DNA from: Nostoc sp. CHAB 5844
GTDB taxonomy: Bacteria; Cyanobacteriota; Cyanobacteriia; Cyanobacteriales; Nostocaceae
Direction of reading: 5' to 3'
NCBI RefSeq assembly: GCF_020829595.1
Contig: NZ_JAIVFW010000024.1
Location: forward strand, 1-64,000
Length of the DNA stretch: 64,000 nucleotides
Shown: piece by piece, positions 36,511 through 45,233 of the stretch
Layout: the number at the start of each line of letters is the position of its first letter
Numbering within the stretch: position 1 is the first letter of the stretch
The notes under the pieces: generated by a model
Told to the model about the DNA's origin: nothing
Databases searched by the model: none
The model's input: the letters and a program-made list of their open reading frames with translations, nothing else
Translations under genes and position numbers: made by a program

Positions 36511-38409
36511 ATGGAAATGACTAAAACACGGGAAAAACCGATGGTGGTATGGACACAAGTGAACTGGCGCAAGCTAGAACGCACAGTGTACAAGTTGCAA
36601 AAGAGAATCTATCAAGCCTCTCAAAGGGGAGATGTCAAAACAGTGCGAAAACTGCAAAAGACTCTTCTGAATTCCTGGTCTGCCAAAATGCTTGCCGTTA
36701 GGAAAGTAACTCAGGATAACCAAGGAAAGAATACAGCCGGAGTAGATGGTAAAAAGGCTCTAACGCCTCAATCCCGGTTAGAGCTAGTGGAAACACTAGA
36801 GCTAAACCATAAATCCACCCCTACCCGCAGAGTATGGATTCCCAAGCCTGGGAAAACAGAAAAACGACACGGCAGTTGCTACAACGGGGGGAACCCCCCT
36901 TCGGGTTCACAGTTGCCTGCGGAGGGAAACCCTCCCGCAGCACTGATTCACCGCAACGCGCTGCCTCCCTTGGGTATCCCCACTATTACTGAACGGGCAA
37001 AACAAGCACTTGTGAAACTAGCTTTGGAACCCGAATGGGAAGCCAAGTTTGAGCCTAATAGCTATGGATTCCGACCCGGTAGAAGCTGCATGGATGCCAT
37101 TGAGGGTATCAAAGTAGCAATCAAGCAAAAGAGTAAATATGTTCTAGATGCCGACATTGCTAAATGCTTTGATAAAATTGACCATACGAAACTATTAGAT
37201 AAAATCAATACGTTTCCTAAACTCCGCAGACAGATTAAAGCATGGATGAAATCTGGTGTTTACGATAGCGGAACATGGTTTCCAACTGATGAAGGAACCC
37301 CTCAAGGCGGTGTCATCTCGCCGCTATTGGCAAATATTGCTTTACATGGAATGGAAAAAACGGTTAAAGAATTTGCCCGAACTCTTCCAGGGAAAAAGGA
37401 CAACAATGAGAAGGAAATAACCTTAGTCAGATATGCTGATGATTTTGTCATCCTACATCCCAAACTGGATGTAATTATGAAAGCTAAAGCATTGATTGAG
37501 GAATTTCTCAACGATATTGGTTTAGAACTTAGACCAGAAAAAACTCGTATAAGTCACACCCTGGAGAAAATGGAAGAAGAAACCCCTGGTTTTGATTTCC
37601 TCGGCTTTAATATCCGCCAGTATCCAGTAGGAAAATATGCCACAGGGAAAAACACACATGGCAAACCACTAGGCTACAAGACATACATTAAGCCAAGCAA
37701 AGAAGCTGTGAAGGCTCATTACCAAAGGTTAGCAAACGAAATTGACAAGTTAAAATCCTGTCAATCCCAAATAGAGCTAATTAAACGTTTGAACCCAATC
37801 ATCACTGGATGGAGCAATTATTACTCCAAAGTTAACAGTGCTGAAACCTTTAAAGAGTTAGACCATCTTCTAACACTGAAGCTAATTGCATGGACTAAAG
37901 CTAGACATCTTCACAAATCTACAAAACGGTGGACAGGAAAATATTTTGGCATTCAAAACGGGTCATCCTGGGTATTCCGGGCAGTTACAGATAACAAGAA
38001 CTTGTATCTTGTTTATCATGGTGATTTTCATATCCAGAAATTTACCAAAGTTAAAGGAGAAGTTAGCCCCTACAATGGCGACTTTTTCTACTGGGCTACC
38101 CGCATGGGTAAAAGTGTTGAATTACCTACTAGAGTCTCCAAACTGCTGAAAAAGCAGAATGGAAAATGCACTGAGTGCAGTATGTACTTCAGAGATGGAG
38201 ATGTAATGGAAGTAGACCATGTTATTCCTCGCTCTCAAGGAGGAAAAGACAGCTACAACAATTACCAACTACTGCACAGGCACTGTCACGACATCAAAAC
38301 CAAACGAGACGGTACTCATGACAAGAGCCAAATCGTTGAGGAGCCGTGTGATGCGAAAGTATCACGCACGGTTCTGAAGCCGAGTCACATCAGCGATGGT
38401 GTGGCTTAG
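36511..38409 (+). CDS. ltrA: group II intron reverse transcriptase/maturase with HNH endonuclease
   Basis: Assists splicing and copies the intron into new sites. Order: RT domain with 'AGVDGKKALTPQSRLELVE', 'SYGFRPGRSCMDAIEGIK', 'GTPQGGVISPLLANI' and the catalytic 'YADD' at 308-311; maturase (X) domain with 'GWSNYYSKVNSAETFKELD'; C-terminal HNH endonuclease (about 553-595) with C-x2-C, 'VDHVIPRSQGG' and H-x-H. All catalytic residues are present. Odd points: a 33-residue insertion (residues 120-152) between 'GKTEKR' and 'PLGIPT' from a GC-rich DNA repeat, and the frame runs through domain V almost to the intron end. The insertion may or may not be tolerated. Confidence 0.92.
   Translation: MEMTKTREKPMVVWTQVNWRKLERTVYKLQKRIYQASQRGDVKTVRKLQKTLLNSWSAKMLAVRKVTQDNQGKNTAGVDGKKALTPQSRLELVETLELNHKSTPTRRVWIPKPGKTEKRHGSCYNGGNPPSGSQLPAEGNPPAALIHRNALPPLGIPTITERAKQALVKLALEPEWEAKFEPNSYGFRPGRSCMDAIEGIKVAIKQKSKYVLDADIAKCFDKIDHTKLLDKINTFPKLRRQIKAWMKSGVYDSGTWFPTDEGTPQGGVISPLLANIALHGMEKTVKEFARTLPGKKDNNEKEITLVRYADDFVILHPKLDVIMKAKALIEEFLNDIGLELRPEKTRISHTLEKMEEETPGFDFLGFNIRQYPVGKYATGKNTHGKPLGYKTYIKPSKEAVKAHYQRLANEIDKLKSCQSQIELIKRLNPIITGWSNYYSKVNSAETFKELDHLLTLKLIAWTKARHLHKSTKRWTGKYFGIQNGSSWVFRAVTDNKNLYLVYHGDFHIQKFTKVKGEVSPYNGDFFYWATRMGKSVELPTRVSKLLKKQNGKCTECSMYFRDGDVMEVDHVIPRSQGGKDSYNNYQLLHRHCHDIKTKRDGTHDKSQIVEEPCDAKVSRTVLKPSHISDGVA
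36868..36966 (+). repeat. GC-rich repeat inserted in frame in the maturase
   Basis: Exactly 99 bases split the conserved 'EKR-PLGIPT' junction. The segment contains hairpins (GAACCC...GGGTTC and GGAGGG-AAA-CCCTCC) and shares the 14-mer TTGCTACAACGGGG with the block at 54300-54313, and CCGCAACGC with the same block. It is therefore a copy of the dispersed GC-rich element. Confidence 0.75.
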
Positions 38410-38415
38410 GGTAAT

Positions 38416-39384
38416 ACAAATTGGATAACCAAACCAAAGAACTTTTCTGGTGGATACAATTGCACCTCCACCAATCTCCAAGACTGGAAAGCCTTTGGCT
38501 TAATGATGGATCTAGCCATGATGGGCTGCGGCACAGGAGCCATCATCGAACCCCAATATATTAATCAACTGCCTGCCATCCGTAATCGCCTCCATGTCAC
38601 TGTAAAAGGCGAAATTGGGAGCAACGCGAAAAACTTACGTCGTGAATTTACACAAAGCCATATAGAAGGCAATAGCACTACCATTCATGTTGGCGATAGC
38701 CGTGAAGGTTGGGTTAAATCTTATCAAACTCTTTTAGAACTCTCCTCAGATGAAAGATTTACTGGTGAAGTAGAAGTATTTGTTGATATTGGCGATGTCC
38801 GTCAAGCCGGGGAAACCCTCAACGGTTTTGGCGGTGTTGCCAATCCTGTAAAATTACCTGGGTTGTATCAACGTTGTGCTGGCATCCTGAATAACGCTTT
38901 GGGCAGACAATTAAATTCTGTCGAATGCTGCTTATTAATTGACGAAGCTGCTGTTACAATTGTTGCAGGAAATATACGTAGAAGTGCGGGGATGCGTCAG
39001 TTTACAGCTGATGATGAACTTGCAGCTACAGCCAAGGATAACTTGTGGCAGCAGGATGAAAACGGCAACTGGCGCATTGATCCTGAGCGTGATGCTTTAC
39101 GCATGGCGAATCATACCAGAGTGTTTCACCGCAAGCCAACTTTAGAAGAAGCGATCGCAGCTGTCCGTAAACAATATTACAGTGGCGAAGGTGCAATTCA
39201 GTGGGCTGGGGAAGCTGTAGCGAGAGCTAACTGCGATTTGTTAACTACACAAGCCTTGAAAAAAGAGTTCTTACAAGCTTACGACCAAGGAAAAGCTAAA
39301 GATTGGTTACAACAACGCTACCCAGAAATTGATGCTAGTGAATTAGAACATCGTTTAGCTCGTTTTGGGTTAAACCCGTGTGGT
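38416..39384 (+). CDS. nrdJ: nrdJ exon 2
   Basis: 323 codons in frame with exon 1 after removal of the group II intron. It carries 'GGYNCTSTNL' (an active-site cysteine region), 'DLAMMGCGTGAIIEP', 'GFGGVANPVKLPGLYQRC' and ends 'LARFGLNPCG'. The last three residues P-C-G belong to the N-P-C-G-E motif: the Cys is the one that forms the substrate-activating thiyl radical, and the Glu comes only with exon 3. Reading through instead gives Ile-stop immediately. Confidence 0.88.
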
Positions 39385-39747
39385 ATTTAGCTGATATTTG
39401 CCTCACGTAAAAAACCCCGCAAATACGGGGGAAGCTGAGATGCTAATCCCGTGGTAATCAATAGAACTAAAAAGCTGTTGACACCGTACAGCGTAGAGAG
39501 TGAAACTAAATTGCAATGGAAATTGTTTTTTAGAATATAACCTCTCCAAGAGTGCGGGGGTGCGTGTGACTAGCACTTTCTATGGCTATTCAGGTTTTTA
39601 TGGTTGTCAAATTGTTGTAGGAAAACCCTCTAGTCGTAAAGAAATGCTGTATTATTTACGGTCATATGTACAAAATGTACGCGGAGCTACAGGGAATCTA
39701 GAACCTGTAGAACTAGAGGATAAAAAGCCTCTGGGTTAACAAAACTG
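39385..39747 (+). ncRNA. probable group I intron (363 nt) in nrdJ
   Basis: Removal joins ...N-P-C-G to E-I-L-G-S-N in frame. The border signs fit group I: the 5' exon ends in T (39384) and the intron ends in G (39747). The exon end CGTGTGGT (39377-39384) can pair with GCCTCACG (39400-39407) as helix P1 with a single U-U mismatch, placing a U-G wobble exactly at the splice site. Further likely helices: CCCCG...CGGGG (39415-39430), CAAT-GGAA-ATTG as P8, and GAGAG (39496-39500)/CTCTC (39542-39546) as candidate P7. The start is not GUGYG, so not group II, and the immediate stop excludes an intein. Confidence 0.75.
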
Positions 39748-40818
39748 GAAATTCTTGGTAGCAATTTTCACTGCAATCTTTCAGAGATTCATCTCAATCA
39801 AATTGACCCATTTAACTATAAAGAACAAGAGGAAGCTTTCATTGCTGGGGCGTTATCTGTAGCCACACTTTTGAATCATCAATTTTTGGAACCGCGCTAT
39901 CAATACAGCCGGGAATTAGACCCAATTGTAGGGGTTTCTTTTACTGGTTTATTTGATTTCTTTGTCCATGCTTTTGGTGTGGACTGGTTGCGCTGGTGGG
40001 CAGAGGGTAGACCTGCATCACCCCAAGGGTTAGCATTTAAGCACCAAGAAGAAAAATATCTCAGCTTTTGGAGAGAAGTTGTACATAAGGCAGTGTGGGA
40101 TTATTGCGATCGCCATCATCTTAAACGTCCTAATCGTTGTACAACAGTCCAACCAAGCGGTACTAAAGCTCTGTTATCTGGCGCTAGTTCTGGTTGGCAT
40201 CCACCCAAAGCCCAAAGATTTATTCGTCGGATTACTTTCCGCAAAAATGACCCAGTAGCTTTAGCTTGTATTGACTACGGCTACAATGTCATTCCCTCCC
40301 AAGCTGACAAAGATGAACAAGGCAATTTGCTAAATGATCCTTTCGATAAGCGCGTTAGTGAATGGTTGGTGGAAATTCCTGTCGCTGTCCCTTGGGCTGA
40401 TTTACCTGGTGCTGATCAAATTGATGTTTCCAAATTTCCTGTCTTAGCCCAATTTGATTTTGTTATGCAAGTTCAGCGCCATTACGTCACACACAACACA
40501 TCGGCTACCCTAGAACTACGTGCTGATGAAGTTGAACCTTTAGGACAACGGATTTACGAAGCCATCCAAAATGATGAAGGTTATATTTCCGCAGCGCTGT
40601 TGGCAAGATTTGACGATTTACAATCATTCCCCCGGTTGCCATTTGAGCCAATAGACAAAGCAACTTATGAACGTTTATCTCAAGAAGTGCTAACACGACG
40701 CAAAACTGATGATTTCTGTGCTGTTCTCAGCCGCTACGATTCTGGTGAGTTAACAGAGGCAGGCCCTAGTGGTTGTGATTCTGATAAGTGTATGTTCCCA
40801 GATCAACAACCCAACTAG
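39748..40818 (+). CDS. nrdJ: nrdJ exon 3
   Basis: 356 residues from 'EILGSNFHCNLSEIHLNQID' to 'CDSDKCMFPDQQPN'. It includes the Glu of N-P-C-G-E, 'VQPSGTKALLSGASSGWHPP' (phosphate-binding loop), and a C-terminal C-x4-C pair typical of the redox-active tail that re-reduces the active site. The first 41 codons precede any ATG, which confirms that this is a spliced continuation and not a separate gene. Confidence 0.88.
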   Translation, partial: EILGSNFHCNLSEIHLNQIDPFNYKEQEEAFIAGALSVATLLNHQFLEPRYQYSRELDPIVGVSFTGLFDFFVHAFGVDWLRWWAEGRPASPQGLAFKHQEEKYLSFWREVVHKAVWDYCDRHHLKRPNRCTTVQPSGTKALLSGASSGWHPPKAQRFIRRITFRKNDPVALACIDYGYNVIPSQADKDEQGNLLNDPFDKRVSEWLVEIPVAVPWADLPGADQIDVSKFPVLAQFDFVMQVQRHYVTHNTSATLELRADEVEPLGQRIYEAIQNDEGYISAALLARFDDLQSFPRLPFEPIDKATYERLSQEVLTRRKTDDFCAVLSRYDSGELTEAGPSGCDSDKCMFPDQQPN

Positions 40819-40972
40819 ACGCAGACGCTAGTAAGTAAAAAGGCAAAAGTAAAAAGGTAAAAGATTTATTATTTTGACTTTTGCTTTTTTACTTTTTACT
40901 TTGAATCCCTAATCCCACGTTACGATTGATAAAAAAGTAATAATTTTTTATGGCAGTGCCAGGAGATTTTTA

Positions 40973-41191
40973 ATGTTTCTTGATGAATTGTCACCAATAT
41001 TTAAAGAGTTAACTCAGCACCCAGTATCATTTCTAGGTGGTTTTTTCTCTGGAGTGCTAAGACTTAACCTTAAGGATGATCCTGTTAAAAGCTGGCTGGA
41101 TCAACAAAGAGGTGTAACTAGCTACACTACTTCCACCACTGAAGCTAATAATGGTAAAGCCACTGGCCCGCAGACAATTTCAATTGAATAA
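40973..41191 (+). CDS. small conserved-looking protein of unknown function
   Basis: 72 residues: amphipathic N-terminus ('MFLDELSPIFKELTQHP'), a short hydrophobic Gly/Phe segment ('VSFLGGFFSGVLRL'), 'DDPVKSWLDQQ', then a Ser/Thr-rich tail. AGGAG lies about 8 bases before the ATG and a strong terminator follows, so it is likely a real gene. I cannot assign a function. The 150 bases before it hold an AAAAGT/ACTTTT inverted tandem repeat (about 40835-40905). Confidence 0.6.
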   Translation: MFLDELSPIFKELTQHPVSFLGGFFSGVLRLNLKDDPVKSWLDQQRGVTSYTTSTTEANNGKATGPQTISIE

Positions 41192-41225
41192 ATTTGCAGC
41201 TAATTTCCAATCTAATTAGTCGCTC

Positions 41226-41278
41226 TGTACCTGCAACTCCTACTATCACAGGTTAAAGAAAGTTGCAGGTACATTTTT
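41226..41278 (+). terminator. rho-independent terminator
   Basis: A perfect 13-bp stem, TGTACCTGCAACT (41226-41238) with AGTTGCAGGTACA (41261-41273), directly followed by TTTTT. Confidence 0.85.
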
Positions 41279-41692
41279 GGAAATTAGCAGATGTTGACAA
41301 ATAAGGGACAATGTAAAGATTATTCATGCCAATGTATAAATGAATGCCTGCTTTAAGCACAAATTGCTCGAAACATTCTAGAAAAGATCTATTTATACTA
41401 ACACAAGCAGTTTTTATATAAAAAATATATAAGTTCGGCTGACTTTTATGTTATTTGGGATTGTAATATCCCATACTTTGAAAATTGTCACAATCAGTTA
41501 TTATATGAGCGTAAGCGTAAGTTCAGCCGCATGGACAGTTTAGTTGAAGTCACGCCAGCATCACGATTGCTGCGCCACAACATTCACCATCAATGAAAAT
41601 AAATCAGAAGCAACGACTCAAGATTTGTAGTTTGTTGATCTCTGTTTTCTTGCTGAACTAACCGCTGTTTATTGACAATTACGTGATCCCAC
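41279..41692. other. upstream region of the RRM gene
   Basis: About 410 bases with no ORF that I trust. RRM genes of this type in cyanobacteria are often cold-induced with long leaders, so promoter and leader probably lie here; I see no defined motif. Confidence 0.3.
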
Positions 41693-41992
41693 ATGACTAT
41701 TTACGTTGGAAATCTCTCCTACCGCGCTACTGAAGCAGATTTAAAAGCAGTATTTGCAGACTACGGCGAGGTCAAAAGAGTTGTCTTACCTACTGATCGT
41801 GAAACAGGGCGGATGCGAGGCTTTGCTTTTGTCGAAATGGAAGAAGACTCTCAAGAAGATGCAGCTATCACTGAGTTAGATGGTGCAGAATGGATGGGTC
41901 GGCAACTCAGAGTCAACAAAGCAAAACCACGAGAAGATAACCCACGAGAAGATAACCGACGAGGTGGTTGGGCGAAAAAACAGGAAATTTAA
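41693..41992 (+). CDS. rbp: RRM-type RNA-binding protein
   Basis: 99 residues with one RNA recognition motif: RNP2 'IYVGNLSY' at residues 3-10 and RNP1 'RGFAFVEM' at about 42-49, then a short Arg/Asp/Glu/Asn tail ('REDNPREDNRRGG'). This is the cyanobacterial Rbp family, single-stranded RNA binders often induced by cold or involved in mRNA localisation to thylakoids. Several paralogues per genome are usual, so no specific number is given. Confidence 0.9.
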   Translation: MTIYVGNLSYRATEADLKAVFADYGEVKRVVLPTDRETGRMRGFAFVEMEEDSQEDAAITELDGAEWMGRQLRVNKAKPREDNPREDNRRGGWAKKQEI

Positions 41993-42172
41993 ATAAGGCG
42001 GAAAATAATAATAGCAAATTCTTTTGCAGTTACGCAAGAATTTAACTTGCCAAATTTGACTAGGAGCAATTACAGGAGTGAAGAACCAGAATGACATCTG
42101 GTGTTGAGATGTCAAGGCTATAGCTCACCTAGTTCAAAACTGCTGTCAGCATTAAACAATAAAAAACTATAC

Positions 42173-42219
42173 CCGACTGTTGTGAGCTACAGACCAATCT
42201 CACAAGCAGTCGGTTTTTT
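42173..42219 (+). terminator. rho-independent terminator
   Basis: CCGACTGTTGTGAG (42173-42186) pairs with CTCACAAGCAGTCGG (42199-42213) with one bulge, followed by six T. It lies about 180 bases after the RRM gene; the remaining 310 bases to fbp contain no other structure that I can support. Confidence 0.85.
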
Positions 42220-42530
42220 ACGGATGAAGCAAGGCTTGGAGTGATATTGTAAACCTTTGTGTATAGAGAATACTTGGCGTGACTGAGTTTAAGATTGTTG
42301 CTTAGATTAAGTAAATTTACTTTATTCAGCATTTATCAGGGGATTCGCTTCAATAAGCAACAACACTTTTCTGCCAGGGTAAATTCCACAAAAATTGAAC
42401 CATTTCTTTAGTTTGTCTAAAGCCACATCAAGGTTATCAAATTACCTTTCTAAGATAGAAGCAGCAGCTATAAGTTGCTACGCATCTTTACCAACCCAAC
42501 TATTAACCAGTCACTAGGGAGAACGCAAAA

Positions 42531-43580
42531 ATGGCTAAAGCGCCAGAATCTCTAGAGTTGCCAATCGACAATACTACAGACAAAAGCTTAGATCGAGATT
42601 GTACAACCTTATCTCGGCATGTCCTTCAGCAACTTCAGAGTTTTTCGCCAGATGCACAGGATTTGAGTGCGCTGATGAATCGCATCGGCCTTGCAGGTAA
42701 ATTAATTGCCCGTCGACTCAGTCGTGCAGGTTTAATGGAAGGTGTGCTGGGATTTACTGGAGAGGTGAATGTCCAAGGCGAATCCGTCAAAAAGATGGAT
42801 GTTTATGCCAACGATGTATTTATCTCAGTATTTAAGCAAAGTGGCTTAGTTTGTCGCCTAGCTTCCGAAGAAATGGATAACCCTTATTACATCCCAGAGA
42901 ACTGTCCTATCGGTTGTTATACTTTGTTGTATGACCCAATAGATGGTTCCTCTAACACTGATACCAATCTCAGTTTGGGTTCCATTTTTGCCATTCGTCA
43001 ACAAGAAGGAACTGATGCTGATGGTTTAGCCACTGATTTACTGACTAATGGACGCAAGCAAATTGCTGCTGGATACATACTATATGGGCCTAGCACCATG
43101 CTGGTTTATAGTATAGGTAAAGGGGTGCATTCATTTACTCTTGATCCCAGCTTGGGAGAGTTTATCCTCACAGAAGAAAATATTCGGATTCCGAACAACG
43201 GCTCTGTTTACAGTGTGAATGAAGGAAATTTCTGGCAGTGGGAAGAGTCAATTCGAGAATATGTTCGGTACGTCCATCGTACAGAAGGCTACTCGGCTCG
43301 CTATAGTGGTGCGATGGTGAGTGATATCCATAGAATTCTGGTTCAAGGTGGTGTATTTCTTTACCCAGGTACAGTTCAAAAACCAGAAGGCAAATTACGC
43401 TTACTGTATGAATCTGCGCCTCTAGCTTTTTTGATTGAGCAAGCAGGCGGTCGTGCTACCACCGGACTAGTTGATATTTTAGACGTAGTGCCGAAAAAAC
43501 TACACCAACGCACACCTCTAATTATTGGTAGCAGAGAGTCTGTGGCAAAAGTTGAGTCTTTTATTCAAAACGGTCACTAG
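42531..43580 (+). CDS. fbp: class I fructose-1,6-bisphosphatase
   Basis: Hydrolyses fructose-1,6-bisphosphate to fructose-6-phosphate in the Calvin cycle and gluconeogenesis. Metal and substrate motifs are intact: '[11 protein letters not shown]', '[21 protein letters not shown]', '[17 protein letters not shown]' and '[23 protein letters not shown]'. Length 349 is normal. A GGGAG precedes the ATG by about 10 bases. It heads the fbp-tal-zwf-opcA order known from Nostoc and Anabaena. Confidence 0.95.
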   Translation: MAKAPESLELPIDNTTDKSLDRDCTTLSRHVLQQLQSFSPDAQDLSALMNRIGLAGKLIARRLSRAGLMEGVLGFTGEVNVQGESVKKMDVYANDVFISVFKQSGLVCRLASEEMDNPYYIPENCPIGCYTLLYDPIDGSSNTDTNLSLGSIFAIRQQEGTDADGLATDLLTNGRKQIAAGYILYGPSTMLVYSIGKGVHSFTLDPSLGEFILTEENIRIPNNGSVYSVNEGNFWQWEESIREYVRYVHRTEGYSARYSGAMVSDIHRILVQGGVFLYPGTVQKPEGKLRLLYESAPLAFLIEQAGGRATTGLVDILDVVPKKLHQRTPLIIGSRESVAKVESFIQNGH

Positions 43581-43585
43581 TATCG

Positions 43586-43613
43586 AAAGTCAAAAGTCAA
43601 AAGTCAAAAGTCA
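43586..43613. repeat. STRR, four AAAGTCA heptamers
   Basis: Four exact AAAGTCA copies 6 bases after the fbp stop; the inverse of the run before wecB. The remaining 340 bases to tal hold only further short runs (TGACCATTGAC type at about 43700-43735). Confidence 0.9.
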
Positions 43614-43954
43614 AGAACATCTGTTTGAACTATCTTCATATGGTAGTTTTATTACCTGGTAACTTAACTAGTCGTAAAAGAGAGGAAACAAGAAAAATAA
43701 CTAATGACCATTGACTAATGACCATTGACCATTCACTTTTAACTATTTCTTACTGTGAAGTTATTTTCGCCGTGGTTTACTAGTGTCTGCTTGGGATGAG
43801 GAAGAGAAAAGATCGCTACTGCAAAATGAAGTAGAGATTATTTCAGCTGGTCGATGCGATAAGTGATTGGCAAAGCCAAAATGCAAAAGTCACCATCACA
43901 GGATGGATTGCCAAGTTCACTTGGAAACATCATTAAACGGAGGGAACTATAGCT

Positions 43955-45100
43955 ATGGCCACCAATCATCTACAGGAGATTAAACAATACGGTCAGAGTA
44001 TCTGGATGGATAATTTGACTCGTGACATTATTCAATCAGGTGAACTGAAAAACCTGGTGGAAAATCAGGGTATCTCCGGGATCACCTCGAACCCAGCCAT
44101 TTTTGAAAAAGCGATCGCCAATAATGCGATATATGATGCGGACATAGAAGCCGGAGTTCGCGCCCAATTACCAACCTACAAAATTTACGAATCTTTAGTT
44201 TTTGCAGATATCCGCAACGCCGCTGATATTCTGCGCCCTGTATATGAAGCCTCGAATGGACTGGATGGTTATGTGAGTATCGAAGTACCACCAACCATCG
44301 CTCATGATACTCAAGCCACCATCAATGAAGCCCGTCGTTATTACCAAGAAATTGGTCGGGAAAATATCATGATTAAAATTCCCGGTACAGAATCAGGTTT
44401 ACCAGCCGTAGAACAGGTAATAGCCGAAGGCATCAACGTCAATATTACTTTGTTATTTTCTGTACAAAGCTACATCAATACAGCAGAGGCTTATATTCGG
44501 GGCTTAGAAAAACGTGTAGCTCAGGGTCAAGACATTAGTAAAATTGCTTCTGTCGCCAGCTTTTTCCTCAGTCGCATTGATAGTAACATTGACGCAAAAA
44601 TCGATGCTAAATTGCAGCGTGGCGTTGATGATATTAACCAAGAAGCCAAACTCAGAAGCGTAAAAGGCAAAGTAGCGATCGCTAATGCCAAGATAGCTTA
44701 TCAAGAATACAAAAAAATTATTGAACGCGAACAGTGGCAAGCCCTTGCAGCCAAAGGAGCGAAAGTACAGCGGTTACTTTGGGCTAGTACCAGCACCAAA
44801 GACCCGAACTACAGCGACGTGATGTATGTTGATGAGTTAATTGGCCGCGATACCGTAAACACCTTACCACCCTCGACAATAGCAGCTTGTGCCGACCACT
44901 GCGATGTAGGCGATCAAGTGGAAACCAAAGTCGAAGAAGCTTATCAACTCATCGAAAGCTTGAAAGACCCAGACATCAACATTGATATCAATACCGTAAT
45001 GGATGAACTGTTAGTTGAAGGTATTGATAAATTCGTTCAACCTTTCAAGTCCTTGATGAACTCTTTAGAAAACAAAGTCAAGCTATTGTCACCTGTGTAG
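43955..45100 (+). CDS. tal: transaldolase
   Basis: Transfers a dihydroxyacetone unit between sugar phosphates in the pentose phosphate pathway. Motifs: 'GQSIWMDNLTRDII', 'GISGITSNPAIFEKAI' (substrate loop), 'ENIMIKIPGTESGLPA' with the Schiff-base Lys, 'GINVNITLLFS', and 'LWASTSTKDPNYSD'. 381 residues, the long form. GGAGGG lies about 10 bases upstream of the ATG. Gap to fbp is 374 bases, so a second promoter is possible. Confidence 0.95.
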   Translation: MATNHLQEIKQYGQSIWMDNLTRDIIQSGELKNLVENQGISGITSNPAIFEKAIANNAIYDADIEAGVRAQLPTYKIYESLVFADIRNAADILRPVYEASNGLDGYVSIEVPPTIAHDTQATINEARRYYQEIGRENIMIKIPGTESGLPAVEQVIAEGINVNITLLFSVQSYINTAEAYIRGLEKRVAQGQDISKIASVASFFLSRIDSNIDAKIDAKLQRGVDDINQEAKLRSVKGKVAIANAKIAYQEYKKIIEREQWQALAAKGAKVQRLLWASTSTKDPNYSDVMYVDELIGRDTVNTLPPSTIAACADHCDVGDQVETKVEEAYQLIESLKDPDINIDINTVMDELLVEGIDKFVQPFKSLMNSLENKVKLLSPV

Positions 45101-45233
45101 GGATTGAGAAGTAAAAAGTAAAAAGGCAAAAGTAAAAAGAAATATACTCTTTTACCTTTTTACTTTTAATTTTTGACTTAACTAATCCCCACAACCTAAT
45201 CTAAAATCTCAACTCCAAGAGCCAAAAATTGTT

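Larger units (their letters stand above)
35838..38415 (+). mobile_element. group II intron in nrdJ
   Basis: A 2578-base intron starting GTGTG (consensus GUGYG) and ending ...GGTAAT. Removal restores nrdJ between G-G and T-N-W. Domain V is recognisable near 38342-38377: GAGCCGTGTGATGCGAAAG and its pairing strand CACGCACGGTTC. Domain VI follows to the 3' end. The 5' 670 bases would form domains I-III, and a reverse transcriptase ORF occupies domain IV. The intron looks structurally complete, so self-splicing with maturase help and retrohoming are plausible. Confidence 0.92.

Noticed and set aside
39500-39739. 79-residue frame in the small nrdJ intron as a homing endonuclease
   Set aside because: No LAGLIDADG, GIY-YIG, HNH or His-Cys motif is visible and it overlaps the predicted ribozyme core.
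39385-39747. Intein in NrdJ, a common feature of cyanobacterial ribonucleotide reductases
   Set aside because: The frame stops two codons into the insertion and no Cys start, block motifs or His-Asn end are present.
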